Source: Ornithinibacillus scapharcae TW25
Lineage (GTDB): Bacteria; Bacillota; Bacilli; Bacillales; Amphibacillaceae
Direction of reading: 5' to 3'
NCBI RefSeq assembly: GCF_000190475.1
Contig: NZ_AEWH01000040.1
Location: 1 to 43,215 of the forward strand
Length of the DNA: 43,215 bases
Positions 7,800 through 16,841 of this stretch are shown piece by piece (the stretch's first letter is position 1; every line of letters begins with the position of its first letter). The position numbers and the translations under genes are program-made. The notes under the pieces were generated by a model, which saw only the letters and a program-made list of their open reading frames with translations, had not been told where the DNA came from and made no database searches.

Positions 7800-8471
7800 T
7801 TGTTTAAGCTTGAATTTCCTGCTAAGGACGGCCAAGTGAACATGTGGTTAGATTATTTTCACGAACAGAGTATACCTGTTTTCTTTACAAATGAAGTGCT
7901 ATACAGGAAGGATAGAAAAACAATGGAGGATGAGGATAGGATAAAGGCTTTGGATGCAGATAACCTTTTACTATCTGTCCCGTCTGGTGTTGAGTGGAAG
8001 CAATTGCGGAAAGAACTTCAGAAAGAATGGAATGATAGGTTCCCAAGACTAAACGGCTTTGGGTCCAAGTCTACAAGTGTACCTAAAGATTATCATAGGT
8101 CCCGTCTTAGTTTTGGCTTCAACACGGTTATTGTCTTTGGATCGTTGTTTCTAATTACTTATCTAGTAATTAAGTTAGTAGAAAATGAAGTTATATCCAA
8201 TGTTCATTTTATCCCAATAGTTATCATGCTTCTATTAGGAGGACTGCTGTACTTCTATTTAATACGAGATCGCTTACGCTGGTTTCATCTGCTATTTTAC
8301 ATCGGAAAAGTATTTCTCTTCAGTTTTGCTTGGTTAATAAGTATAGAAGAAACAGAAAAAGTCACCTATCAGTTTGTTGAGGATATAATAGTTATCTCCG
8401 TATTCTTCCCATTAGTCGCTTGGATTCCTTACTTAATCTTAAAACGAATAGGTAATAATAAGACTAAATAA
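7800..8471 (+). CDS. Hypothetical membrane protein, soluble N-terminal domain plus four helices
   Basis: A 223-residue protein. Residues 1-95 are soluble and charged (LEFPAKDGQVNMWLDYFHE through WKQLRKELQKEWNDRFPRL). Four transmembrane helices follow near residues 104-126, 138-160, 166-184 and 195-216. The end is KRIGNNKTK. I do not recognise the family. The start is uncertain: TTG at 7800 has only a weak GGAAAACGAGAA upstream, and the frame is open for 13 more codons (YIVQLKNGKRE) without a standard start codon. It is divergent from the frameshifted gene at 7206-7749, and both may be decaying together. Confidence 0.5.
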   Translation: MFKLEFPAKDGQVNMWLDYFHEQSIPVFFTNEVLYRKDRKTMEDEDRIKALDADNLLLSVPSGVEWKQLRKELQKEWNDRFPRLNGFGSKSTSVPKDYHRSRLSFGFNTVIVFGSLFLITYLVIKLVENEVISNVHFIPIVIMLLLGGLLYFYLIRDRLRWFHLLFYIGKVFLFSFAWLISIEETEKVTYQFVEDIIVISVFFPLVAWIPYLILKRIGNNKTK

Positions 8472-8513
8472 TAGAGGAGGATTAGGGAAGGTTCCTTGGT
8501 TAGATAAAAATAT

Positions 8514-8540
8514 GGGACAAGAGACCTATCCCCTTGTCCC
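8514..8540. terminator. Bidirectional terminator hairpin
   Basis: GGGACAAG, 11-base loop, CTTGTCCC lies between two convergent genes. The minus-strand side continues ATATTTTTATC. Confidence 0.7.
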
Positions 8541-9224
8541 TTATCCCACGATTTGTACTGTTTTGTCTATTAGTTGTCCATCTTTCATTTGGAAATGTAG
8601 ATCGCCGTATTTTGTGAGTTCCTGGTCATGGGTAACTAATACAATGGTGACACCTTCTTGATGTATATCGCGCAGGATTTTCATAATTTGATCTCGATTT
8701 TCCACGTCAAGATTTCCAGTAGGCTCATCACATAGAATTAATTGGGGATCGTTCATTAGAGCCCTTGCTATGGAAGTACGCTGTTTTTCGCCGCCAGAAA
8801 TCTGAGAAGGCATATGGCGTTTCCTATGTAACATTCCAACTGCTTCTAATAGACTTTCCGCCTTTTCTTTTACTACTTCTTTTGGCTCATATGGCAAACG
8901 TGGTATCATCACATTCGTCAGGACATCAAACTGGTTGAAAAGTTGAAAGTCCTGAAAGATATAGCCGATATAATCCCTTCGGAAACTTCTTCGTTCCTCT
9001 TCATCTACGACTCTAGTATCCATACTCCCGATAAGCACTTGCCCCTCATCAACTTGTTCAATAGCAGATAATAGTCGTAGTAGAGTTGTTTTTCCAGAAC
9101 CTGATGGTCCCGTTACATTTACCCATGTTCCCGAATCAATACTAATATTGATATCCTTTAGAACGTGGATTTTCTCTGTACTCGTTTGATACGTTTTACT
9201 AACATGACTAAGCTTTAATTGCAA
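8541..9224 (-). CDS. ABC transporter ATPase, LolD/MacB type
   Basis: A 227-residue nucleotide-binding protein with Walker A GPSGSGKT (39-46), Q-loop IFQDFQLF, signature SGGEKQR, Walker B LILCDEP and the H-loop VTHD. The sequence class is that of ATPases pairing with FtsX-like permeases (LolD, MacB, BceA); these usually drive periplasmic or extracytoplasmic conformational work rather than classical solute pumping. Start is TTG with AAAGGAGGGGGGAAG upstream. It overlaps the permease gene by 17 bases and is the last gene of the secreted-protein/permease/ATPase operon. Confidence 0.9.
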   Translation of the reverse strand: MQLKLSHVSKTYQTSTEKIHVLKDINISIDSGTWVNVTGPSGSGKTTLLRLLSAIEQVDEGQVLIGSMDTRVVDEEERRSFRRDYIGYIFQDFQLFNQFDVLTNVMIPRLPYEPKEVVKEKAESLLEAVGMLHRKRHMPSQISGGEKQRTSIARALMNDPQLILCDEPTGNLDVENRDQIMKILRDIHQEGVTIVLVTHDQELTKYGDLHFQMKDGQLIDKTVQIVG

Positions 9225-11712
9225 TTCTTCCCCCCTCCTTTACGTTCACTCGGTTTAGGGTATAAATCGAACTGCCTAGCGTTACAGAGAAGATTAAAAG
9301 AAATCCTCCTGTTTGCCAAAGAACTGTAGTCCCAGCGATACCCATGAACATCACGGAAATAAGCAAGCTTATTAACCAGCCAATAAAAATCGTAATTCCA
9401 GCCCATAACAGAACTTCTTTAACGAAGTAGTTTCTAATAGCCTTTTTTCCCCAACCAAGATATAAGAACAATTGAATCTCAGATAATCGCTTTATCCACA
9501 TTCTCCTTAGCGATTGATAGACAGTTACTATACTCAATACATAAAGAAGTACTGTAATAACAATAAACAGTCCTTCAATTTCCCCATGTATATAAGACCC
9601 AAGTCTAGTCTGTGTAGTTCTTTCAACATTTTGTATTAAAAAGAATGGAAGAAAACAAGTTAATATCGTTATTAGTAGAAGTTGTATACAGGAAGCAAGT
9701 AGACTATTACGATAGAACCAAATATTTTGTAATGTAATAGTAAACTTCTGCCCATTAAGTTGTTTCGAATTTCTCCTCACCAATAAATCAGCCCAAACAA
9801 ACAGTAAAATCAAGACACCACTAAAGCTGCCCGCTAATAAAAGATACCCCCAATTTCCTTCGACCATTCCAAAGACTGTGTATCCAACTAAAGTTATAAA
9901 GATTGGTAAGCCCAATAACCAGCACCATTCATTATACCGAGACTTACGAATCAACTTTTCTGACCAGCCAAGTTTTCCTAGTAATAGTTCATCACTTTTC
10001 CGATCTGATAATAGATTAAAAAATGTAAATGTAACAAAAGTAATGGCAATTAATCCGTAAAAAATTGTTAATACTACCTGAAGTAGATTCCAGCTTAAAA
10101 CCACCGTTCCTGAAGCACCTAAGGTTGTAAAAGGTTGAACAACTTTTCCTATCCCTTCGACATCTACAGTAATATCGTGTAAGGATGCACCAGCCACAAT
10201 ATCCACTGTATATCCTTTATCTTTCCACTCATTAGCAAGTTCCTCAATTAATTCGGCTGCTTTCTTATCATAGCCCGTAATTCCTGATACCTTAACACGA
10301 ATAGCATCTATCGGAGCATTTCCCTTTATCTTTTCCGCCCATTTTAACGATATCAAACCATGAGCCGGAGTTGTAACGAAGCTACCAGGAACTGCTGATG
10401 GATGAAGTTTAATAGTAGGCTCAGATTTTAGATAAGGCATATCGCTCCCATAAATCCCCAATGGTGCAGAAGCTAGTTCTTCTGTGTTTTCCTTTATCGA
10501 GAAAAAGCCAACATTATAAAATTCAAATGCATCATCTCTATTAATTGGTTCTCTTGCTTCATCTAGTTCAAAGAATTCAACTTCCTGAATATCCCGATAT
10601 AAGGGTACATGGTATGCATTATCCTTTCCAATTTGTTTAACAGCAAGATTTGTAGCGTCAATAATCTCATATAAAACAGGATTGAGTTGATAACCTATAT
10701 TTTGACTGAACTTTATACTACTTCCACCTAACATATTTTCACCAGTTCCATCATCAGGTGCAAGTTTCCCATTATCATCTACATAAAGATGAAGGTGTTC
10801 AAATGGAGATGGTCCATCCTCTGGTTTAAAAACAAATTTTTCCTCGTTATGCTTTCTTTTTCTACTAACATATTCATCTATAACCTTATGATATTCCTCT
10901 GGATACTGATGCACTGCCTGAAGTGGGTTATCATTAATAAAGTGACTGTTCCAATCCATTACTTCTGATTCAGTAGCTACTTCTAGATTATCTAATGTCA
11001 AGTGAATAGTATTTGGTACTGGAACACCTTTCAGACTCACAATAGGAATTGCTACATCTTGATCAACCGAATAGATCCATTTACTCTCCACTTGTTCCTC
11101 TAATAAGCTTAAATCATAATTTGTTAATTTACCTTCCTCTTCAACATCAACCGCTACCACTTGATGATATGAGGTAGGAAAATAAAACGCAGCAATATCT
11201 TCTGAGAAGAAATTATTAGCCACTTCAAAAGAAGAGGGATACCTAATGCTAGGCGAAAAATCATACATGTATGCATCTTCATCATACTTATATGAGTTGA
11301 CTCCGTCACTTGTATAGTACTCCACTTCATAGTATTTTAGATTCTCTTTCCGTTCAATCATCCAAGTACGTTCTATCGCCGTGAACAACCCAATTGAGGC
11401 AATAGGTGCAGCAATTTCAACCTGTGGGTGGCTTTTGATCCCTTCCCATTCCCCTATTGTTATTCCACCATTACCGACACCAAGGTAGTTCTCTTCAATA
11501 ACATTTAACTGTTTTTCAAGCTCTGTTCGCGCTTCTGGTGGCCTTATTAGAATATCATACGATCCACGGGAAAAATTTGTAATATCCCGTTCCACTTGCT
11601 CGTTAGCTGTAGATAGCGAGGAAAACGTGTAAGAAACTGTGCTTATTATTATAATAAGCACAGTCAACACAAAGTATCTTATATTGTTAGAATGCAAATT
11701 TATTTTATTCAT
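9208..11712 (-). CDS. Large FtsX/MacB-like ABC permease with a ~500-residue extracellular domain
   Basis: An 834-residue membrane protein. One helix lies at residues 10-32, then about 500 extracytoplasmic residues, then about seven helices from residue 535 to the end. The C-terminal half holds two FtsX-like units: YGLIAITFVTFTFFNLL...DELLLGKLGWSEKLI and LLYVLSIVTVYQSLRR...QLFLYLGWGKKAI. This split resembles the large permeases that accompany lactococcin-972-type bacteriocin precursors, and also BceB/MacB proteins, but I cannot place it in one family. Its ATG follows the stop codon of the secreted-protein gene directly, without a separate ribosome site, so it is translationally coupled to it. 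Partner of the ATPase at 8541-9224. Confidence 0.8.
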   Translation of the reverse strand: MNKINLHSNNIRYFVLTVLIIIISTVSYTFSSLSTANEQVERDITNFSRGSYDILIRPPEARTELEKQLNVIEENYLGVGNGGITIGEWEGIKSHPQVEIAAPIASIGLFTAIERTWMIERKENLKYYEVEYYTSDGVNSYKYDEDAYMYDFSPSIRYPSSFEVANNFFSEDIAAFYFPTSYHQVVAVDVEEEGKLTNYDLSLLEEQVESKWIYSVDQDVAIPIVSLKGVPVPNTIHLTLDNLEVATESEVMDWNSHFINDNPLQAVHQYPEEYHKVIDEYVSRKRKHNEEKFVFKPEDGPSPFEHLHLYVDDNGKLAPDDGTGENMLGGSSIKFSQNIGYQLNPVLYEIIDATNLAVKQIGKDNAYHVPLYRDIQEVEFFELDEAREPINRDDAFEFYNVGFFSIKENTEELASAPLGIYGSDMPYLKSEPTIKLHPSAVPGSFVTTPAHGLISLKWAEKIKGNAPIDAIRVKVSGITGYDKKAAELIEELANEWKDKGYTVDIVAGASLHDITVDVEGIGKVVQPFTTLGASGTVVLSWNLLQVVLTIFYGLIAITFVTFTFFNLLSDRKSDELLLGKLGWSEKLIRKSRYNEWCWLLGLPIFITLVGYTVFGMVEGNWGYLLLAGSFSGVLILLFVWADLLVRRNSKQLNGQKFTITLQNIWFYRNSLLASCIQLLLITILTCFLPFFLIQNVERTTQTRLGSYIHGEIEGLFIVITVLLYVLSIVTVYQSLRRMWIKRLSEIQLFLYLGWGKKAIRNYFVKEVLLWAGITIFIGWLISLLISVMFMGIAGTTVLWQTGGFLLIFSVTLGSSIYTLNRVNVKEGGRIAIKA

Positions 11713-12099
11713 CTATCTATATGTGATTTCGGCTTTACCATAAAACCAAGGACTAGGTCCATAAGTGGAATTGGTTACCTGTGCTGAGGTTGTAAATATC
11801 TTAGAGGAATTGGTACTCCAGGATTTAGTGAACTTTTTACTATATGAACCATATCCCTTTTTATTTGTGCCATCGCCAAAATCAATGTAAAAATAACTAG
11901 AACCAGAATAGTTAGTGTTCACAGTTAAGGTATACTCTTTATAAGCAACCCCGTTCAGATAAGCAGGACTGATATTTGCAGTTGTAGCTGCATTTAAATT
12001 AACTTTTTCTGAATCAATAATCTCCGCAGCAGAAACCGTAGTCCCATTAAAAGCTATTACTAAAACCAGTGTAAAAAGAGCAAACATCATTTTTTTCAT
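11713..12099 (-). CDS. Small secreted protein with PKD-like FGDGT motif, first structural gene of an ABC operon
   Basis: A 128-residue protein. MKKMMFALFTLVLVIAFNG is a signal peptide with likely cleavage after VSA-A near residue 25. The mature ~103 residues have no Cys, are rich in Ser, Thr, Tyr and Asn and are predicted all-beta, with YFYIDFGDGTNKKGYGSY recalling the FGDGT turn of PKD domains. It ends WFYGKAEITYR. Strong GAGGAGGG ribosome site. The order secreted small protein, coupled large FtsX permease, ATPase recalls the lactococcin-972 type of bacteriocin locus, but the sequence does not show that family's pattern clearly. It may be a bacteriocin, a peptide ligand or a cell-surface protein handled by the transporter. 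Confidence 0.7.
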   Translation of the reverse strand: MKKMMFALFTLVLVIAFNGTTVSAAEIIDSEKVNLNAATTANISPAYLNGVAYKEYTLTVNTNYSGSSYFYIDFGDGTNKKGYGSYSKKFTKSWSTNSSKIFTTSAQVTNSTYGPSPWFYGKAEITYR

Positions 12100-12121
12100 G
12101 ATAATACCCTCCTCAATTAAA

Positions 12122-12193
12122 TTAACTTAACGATTTTGATTTAACTTTGACTATCTTAGACTTATTAGTGTACATAATGACAAATTCTTTCAC
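12122..12193 (-). CDS. Short basic leader ORF (23 codons) before the secreted-protein operon
   Basis: A GTG at 12191-12193 lies 6 bases after GGAG in TTTGGAGAAAGGA. It opens 23 codons beginning MKEFVIMYTNKSKIVK with six Lys and one Glu. Its TAA lies about 10 bases before the ribosome site of the secreted-protein gene. The promoter at 12223-12251 would transcribe it first. It could be a translated leader, a small peptide signal or a toxin-like peptide. Short ORFs are easily accidental; the strong ribosome site and position are the only support. Confidence 0.4.
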   Translation of the reverse strand: MKEFVIMYTNKSKIVKVKSKSLS

Positions 12194-12209
12194 TCCTTTC
12201 TCCAAACCC

Positions 12210-12251
12210 GTACACTAGGTACACTATAATTTATTTGGTTAATATTTACAA
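12210..12251 (-). promoter_or_regulatory. Promoter with GTGTAC direct repeats for the secreted protein/ABC operon
   Basis: On the minus strand TTGTAA (12246-12251), 17 bases, TATAGT (12223-12228). Two direct repeats GTGTAC (12219-12224 and 12210-12215), 9 bases apart, overlap the -10 and start point. A third GTGTAC, as a self-related inverted form, lies at 12168-12173 inside the leader ORF. The repeats may bind a regulator, or hide or melt the start region. Confidence 0.6.
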
Positions 12252-12612
12252 TTTTCTATAGACACATTCAATTCGATAAATTGGTAAGAAAAATTATTTA
12301 TATACGTTTTAATTTTAAAATTTTTCTAGTATATCTATATAAATAACTATACAAATACTATAAACATAAAAAATCTAGGAAATATTGAATTTAAAACAAA
12401 AACGAAAAAAGAGGGACAATAATAATGTAGTCCCCCAAAGAAATTTGAAAACCAATTTTAGCCGAAAGTGTAGCGATTAATAACCCTTACAAAACTAACT
12501 CTCCAAGTTCAGCTAGTATTCTTATGATGATTTTCTTCTTCAGATAAATTAGTGAATATTTCGACAACCACCCTTGTAAAATTTCTTTAAAAATTAATGA
12601 TATCCCCTAAAC
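12252..12612. other. 361-base intergenic region
   Basis: Very AT-rich sequence behind the promoter at 12210-12251 (12290-12380), then a terminator hairpin (12413-12434), then a stretch with only short frames on both strands. I see no convincing gene. The minus-strand frame around 12475-12560 is about 35 codons with no usable start. Confidence 0.6.
12413..12434 (-). terminator. Probable terminator downstream of the DinB gene
   Basis: On the minus strand GGGAC, 12-base loop, GTCCC is followed by TCTTTTTTCGTTTTTG. It lies about 180 bases past the DinB stop codon, with no other gene between. Confidence 0.55.
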
Positions 12613-13167
12613 TCAAATGATTCCCCTCTTGCTCAACGAATTCTTTTCTAGAACCTTTTCATTAAATGCTAATGACCCATTCTTCGGGATACTTAAAATA
12701 GTCCAATCCTTATCCTTTATCTGTTTTCCAATAAATAAGATTTGTCCTACATGATAACTAATATGAGAGATTTCCGTTTGGATCGCTTGAATGACACTGA
12801 TTGGTTCTTGTCTTAGTGTGACCGTTTTATGTAAATCACTACTCTGAAGGTTCTCTATGGTGCCAAAAAGCAATTTCCAACCTTGCTCCCAAATTTGCAT
12901 TAACCTTTCCATAGAATGACCATCATCAACAAATTCCGCGTCCCTATCTCGATAATCCTTTTCCCCATCTGTAGATAAGAAGTCTACCCATCTAGAATGC
13001 ATATTACCGCTTAGGTGTTTGATAATAATAGCTATATTATTTGATTCCTCACTAGGTTTCCAGTGGATTTCTTCCTCAGTTAATTGTGCTATTCCTTTCT
13101 CCGCACGTTCTTTTAGGTGTTTAAACTGATGCTTAATGATAGTTAGATATTCCTCCTCAAGTGCCAT
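12613..13167 (-). CDS. DinB-family protein (DUF1572 type)
   Basis: Start taken at the ATG at 13165-13167 behind AGGGAGAAGG (184 residues); the frame is open to 13185. It is a four-helix-bundle DinB/YfiT-like protein: NIAIIIKHLSGNMHSRWVDF and TEISHISYHVGQILFIGKQI supply the His residues that bind a metal in this family (HL...H...H pattern). Members are thought to be metal-dependent thiol transferases or hydrolases in low-molecular-weight thiol (bacillithiol) metabolism, but most are uncharacterised. It overlaps the end of the acetyltransferase gene upstream by 11 bases and forms an operon with it. Confidence 0.8.
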   Translation of the reverse strand: MALEEEYLTIIKHQFKHLKERAEKGIAQLTEEEIHWKPSEESNNIAIIIKHLSGNMHSRWVDFLSTDGEKDYRDRDAEFVDDGHSMERLMQIWEQGWKLLFGTIENLQSSDLHKTVTLRQEPISVIQAIQTEISHISYHVGQILFIGKQIKDKDWTILSIPKNGSLAFNEKVLEKNSLSKRGII

Positions 13168-13720
13168 CATCCTTCTCCCTCTCACCTATTTTTAAAAAAT
13201 ATTCTTGTTTTAATATCCCCATATGAACGATGTCATGCCACTTCCCATTACGATATAGTGCTTGGCGGCTAATACCCTCACGCTTAAAGCCAATTCTACT
13301 ATATAGCCCAACAGCTCTTTCATTAAACGCAAATACCTTAAGGGAAATACGATGTAGATTCAATTCCAAAAAAGCATATTCCAGTAGCAGTAATAGCGCT
13401 TCTCTCCCGTATCCTTTCCCCCAAAATTCCTTCTCGCCTATATCGATAATACATTCCGCATTTCTATTCTTCAGGTCGATCTCCACTAGCGAAGTGATTC
13501 CAATTGCATTATCTCTATTCTTCTCTTCTATCATATAGCTCTTGGAAGAACGAGAGTTTACTATAACCTCTTCAACGAATTCCCGAGTTTCTTCTAGTGA
13601 GTATACGTCTAATAAAGGATTAGTCGAATTCATTACGTCTATATCGTTTCTCCAAGAGTGATATAGCTCTACATCCCCCAATGACATTTTCCGTAACCTA
13701 ATTCTATTTGATTCAAACAA
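13157..13720 (-). CDS. GNAT N-acetyltransferase, RimJ/RimL type
   Basis: A 187-residue acetyltransferase. RIRLRKMSLGDVELYHSWRN is the usual first strand and helix of the RimJ/RimL and SpeG-like group. GEKEFWGKGYGREALLLLLE is the acetyl-CoA pyrophosphate loop (motif A), and LHRISLKVFAFNERAVGLYSRIGF is motif B, ending with RNGKWHDIVHMGIL. It transfers acetyl from acetyl-CoA to an amine; target (protein N-terminus, polyamine or drug) is unknown. Start is TTG behind AAGGGGGG at 6 bases. Upstream partner of the DinB gene. Confidence 0.85.
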   Translation of the reverse strand: MFESNRIRLRKMSLGDVELYHSWRNDIDVMNSTNPLLDVYSLEETREFVEEVIVNSRSSKSYMIEEKNRDNAIGITSLVEIDLKNRNAECIIDIGEKEFWGKGYGREALLLLLEYAFLELNLHRISLKVFAFNERAVGLYSRIGFKREGISRQALYRNGKWHDIVHMGILKQEYFLKIGEREKDDGT

Positions 13721-13740
13721 AATGATCCCCCCTTGTTTCG

Positions 13741-14580
13741 TTAAGCAATGCTCCCGCCATGCATGGAAAACACATAAAAATCCTCTTCATCCGTTAGAGT
13801 CCAGCCATCAAAATAGGAACTCGCATGAAAAACATCTAGAAAAATATTCCCACACTGTACGATGAGAATTGGACATTGTTCTAATAACTGAACATCTTCT
13901 ATTGTTCTACCAACTAATAACTCATTGACTGTTCTCCACTCTTGTTGATTGGATAGAATATCTGTCTCTCCTAGCAATATTCCATCAGTATCCCTAATCC
14001 TCCAAGGGCATTCAATAACGAGCGAGCCCTTTTTAAACTGTATAATGAAATGAATCTCAGTATCAATAGCGATTATTTTTTGACCAATAAATTCCTTAAA
14101 GTCAATTTTGCTAGCCTTTGTATGCCATAATTTTCGTGCATGTGTAACGATCATTTGGTGGATCTTATCCAATGTATAGCCATGATCATTATCTCCGTAC
14201 TGAAAATCGTCCATGACATCACTGATTCCTTGCCATTTTATTTGTTCCTCTAGTAATTCGTGTTGAATGGCACAATCATAAATTTCTTTAACTATTGTCA
14301 TCGCGTGTTCCGTTGGGGTTAATAATCTCACATGTAGTTGTTGGAGATGAAAGTCTATGCATTGTTCTTTTGAGGGTATTTCTCGTTGGAGGCTATTCAT
14401 CGCATCTTCAAACATCTGTTCAATTTCAAAAATATTTAACTGTTCCTTCATGCTCATACTAGCTAATTTCTTCACATTCAGATCATCCAAATATAAAGCA
14501 TGATATGCCCATTTCACGTAATCTGTTGGCTGTACTCTATCCGTATATATTTTGTAATATAACGCTAATAACTCCATCAT
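13741..14580 (-). CDS. Two-domain hypothetical protein, immunity-like N-terminus plus DUF6188-like C-terminus
   Basis: A 279-residue soluble protein. The helical N-terminal half (YYKIYTDRVQPTDYVKWAYHA) resembles helical proteins found among polymorphic-toxin immunity proteins. The C-terminal half (IGQKIIAIDTEIHFIIQFKK, VIECPWRIRDTDG, LVGRTIEDVQLL, LDVFHASSYFDGWTL) resembles DUF6188, a beta domain often found near such loci. No signal or membrane segment. The frame is open for at least 13 codons before the ATG (YITLEEWRE) into the preceding gene, without a start codon, so the true N-terminus may be lost or use a rare start. Role not known; assignments are tentative. Confidence 0.5.
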   Translation of the reverse strand: MMELLALYYKIYTDRVQPTDYVKWAYHALYLDDLNVKKLASMSMKEQLNIFEIEQMFEDAMNSLQREIPSKEQCIDFHLQQLHVRLLTPTEHAMTIVKEIYDCAIQHELLEEQIKWQGISDVMDDFQYGDNDHGYTLDKIHQMIVTHARKLWHTKASKIDFKEFIGQKIIAIDTEIHFIIQFKKGSLVIECPWRIRDTDGILLGETDILSNQQEWRTVNELLVGRTIEDVQLLEQCPILIVQCGNIFLDVFHASSYFDGWTLTDEEDFYVFSMHGGSIA

Positions 14581-14600
14581 CTCACGCCATTCTTCTAAAG

Positions 14601-14912
14601 TTATATATCCCCTTGGAAACTACCTTTTGTAATGATTCTAAGTATACGATTTAACATGTATATTGCAATTGACAAGACAATAATGAGGTATACGAACTGA
14701 ATAATCGTTAATAATATTCCACTCTTGAACCACTCTTTCATCATAGCCCCACCGTAGTAAATCACACATCCAGCGATAAGCGAGGTTATGATATAGGTGA
14801 ATAGTATACCAATGTTTTGCATCTTCGTTAGTTTCTCAAGGGTTTCTCGATGTTTGGTTATGAAGTAGATAACTACTCCTATAATCCCGAGAACAGATAG
14901 TACGTTATCCAT
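14601..14912 (-). CDS. Small membrane protein, three helices
   Basis: A 103-residue protein with hydrophobic segments near residues 3-20, 33-55 and 66-92, and a charged loop HRETLEKLTKMQN between the first two. No family recognised. Start ATG follows GGAGGGAAAACA. The genes to the left and right on the same strand suggest a loose operon of poorly conserved genes. Confidence 0.6.
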   Translation of the reverse strand: MDNVLSVLGIIGVVIYFITKHRETLEKLTKMQNIGILFTYIITSLIAGCVIYYGGAMMKEWFKSGILLTIIQFVYLIIVLSIAIYMLNRILRIITKGSFQGDI

Positions 14913-14968
14913 TGTTTTCCCTCCGTTATCCTTTGCTCTAATTTTTTTCCAGGAGAAATATACCGCTT

Positions 14969-15508
<540 letters not shown>

Positions 15509-15540
15509 CTAGGTCAACATTCTGTAATTGGCTTGATCGT

Positions 15541-16224
15541 TCATTTTGCAAATCGCTGTTCGATTTCTTCTCGGCAGTAGTCACCAATCCAGCTTTCGAA
15601 TTTAGCATAGATAGGACGTATTGTCTCTATATCACTTGCGATAACTTCACATCCCCTGTCATCATAAATATAATATATAAGATTTTTTGTCATGTTTATG
15701 AAAAACACATCTGGTTCGTATAACTCGTATGGATTATATAATCTTGGCTTTAATGAATGAAAATCCTGGTTACAAATTGCCCTGATGAGTATAGGATATC
15801 GAATATCCTCTTTTTGGCATTCCAGATAGAATTGGGAGGTACATTTCCCCTCCATATCATCTTCATCATCAAACATAAAGGGGAGTATTTGTTGTCCTAA
15901 CCGAATTCGAACATCCTTGCCTTTAATAAAATGACGATAGACTTTTATTTTCTTATTGCTTTTTCTAACAAAATCCCTATTTTGATAGATATTGGTTACC
16001 AAGATAATCTTATCATCAGCCGAAAATAAAGCCTCAAAGAGCGCAATTGCTTGTTTATAGACTGTATCGAAATACTCTGGATTCAAGTCATCTGTATCAC
16101 TTTTCAGTTGATATAAGCCTTTAGCCAAGTCGAAATGAATACCCTTACTCCATTGATGATATAAACTTGGCTTTACTAGTAGCCCAGGAAAATTACTTTC
16201 CAAGTAATGATTTAATTTATTCAT
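15541..16224 (-). CDS. DUF3885-domain protein
   Basis: A 227-residue soluble protein. The C-terminal part YEPDVFFINMTKNLIYYIYDD-RGCEVIASDIETIRPIYAKFESWI matches the DUF3885 pattern: a small domain ending in Y/W-rich helices, found in proteins that often sit in polymorphic-toxin immunity clusters. The acidic stretch DDEDDMEGK lies mid-protein. Start ATG follows GGGAGATGTAA. It is 23 bases from the gene upstream (16247-16693) and likely cotranscribed with it. The function is unknown. Confidence 0.65.
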   Translation of the reverse strand: MNKLNHYLESNFPGLLVKPSLYHQWSKGIHFDLAKGLYQLKSDTDDLNPEYFDTVYKQAIALFEALFSADDKIILVTNIYQNRDFVRKSNKKIKVYRHFIKGKDVRIRLGQQILPFMFDDEDDMEGKCTSQFYLECQKEDIRYPILIRAICNQDFHSLKPRLYNPYELYEPDVFFINMTKNLIYYIYDDRGCEVIASDIETIRPIYAKFESWIGDYCREEIEQRFAK

Positions 16225-16246
16225 TTACATCTCCCGTTCTCATTTG

Positions 16247-16693
16247 TTAACCCTCTGAACTCTCGTCTAATATCCAAGGAATTCGAGCCTCAACATCGAC
16301 CTGCAAACTAGGACGTGGAAGTTCATCTTCTTTTACTACTAACTCCTTCGTGATCCCAAATGTGAAAAATCCTACAGTAGTAGTATTGGTTTCATTCCAT
16401 TCTGAATCCGTACAATAACTTCCTTCTATTAATTGACCAACAAAAGGATAACTTGCTATATACAAATGCAGCCCTTTCTCCGTTTTGCCAAACTCAGATA
16501 AAAGCATGGGCTTGGAAGGATTAATTCCTAAAATAGTAAAAATACTCTCCATAGTGGGGGAAAAATTTTTAGTTACTTCCTTGAAATTTCTACAGTATAA
16601 ACAATGACATAAATCTATATCTTTATTATACAATTGTGCGGTTTTATTCCAATCAACATCTAACAACCAATTTTCTAGTCGGATTCGTTTCAC
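16247..16693 (-). CDS. Hypothetical protein with CxCxxC motif
   Basis: A 148-residue soluble protein. Near residue 28 it has DLCHCLYCRNF, a C-x-C-x2-C set that could bind a metal, and near the middle KGLHLYIASYPFVGQLIEG. The C-terminus is acidic (ILDESSEG). Start is GTG behind AGGAGGATG. Proteins with this CxxC head are widespread in Bacillus near immunity-like genes, but I cannot name the family. First gene of the pair with the DUF3885 gene. Confidence 0.55.
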   Translation of the reverse strand: MKRIRLENWLLDVDWNKTAQLYNKDIDLCHCLYCRNFKEVTKNFSPTMESIFTILGINPSKPMLLSEFGKTEKGLHLYIASYPFVGQLIEGSYCTDSEWNETNTTTVGFFTFGITKELVVKEDELPRPSLQVDVEARIPWILDESSEG

Positions 16694-16760
16694 GCCTACA
16701 TCCTCCTACTTTAGAATCAACCCTCATACTAGTCTCTACTATCTAGAATATTAGCAAAAA

Positions 16761-16787
16761 AGCGATTCTACTCCTAGTAGAATCGCT
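16761..16787 (-). terminator. Terminator of the mtl operon
   Basis: AGCGATTCTAC, loop, GTAGAATCGCT; on the minus strand it is followed by TTTTTTGC. It lies about 55 bases past the end of mtlD. Confidence 0.85.
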
Positions 16788-16841
16788 ATCTTTTTACAAA
16801 AGGTGATGAACCCCGTATCGGGTCTATAACCCTCGCTATCA

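Noticed and set aside
8541-12099. Direct call as a lactococcin-972 locus
   Set aside because: Gene order fits, but the secreted protein lacks the family's clear Trp/Tyr pattern and the permease is larger than usual. Kept as an analogy only.
12460-12565. Short minus-strand frame (about 35 codons) after the DinB gene
   Set aside because: No start codon with proper spacing, and stops on both sides; composition is uninformative.
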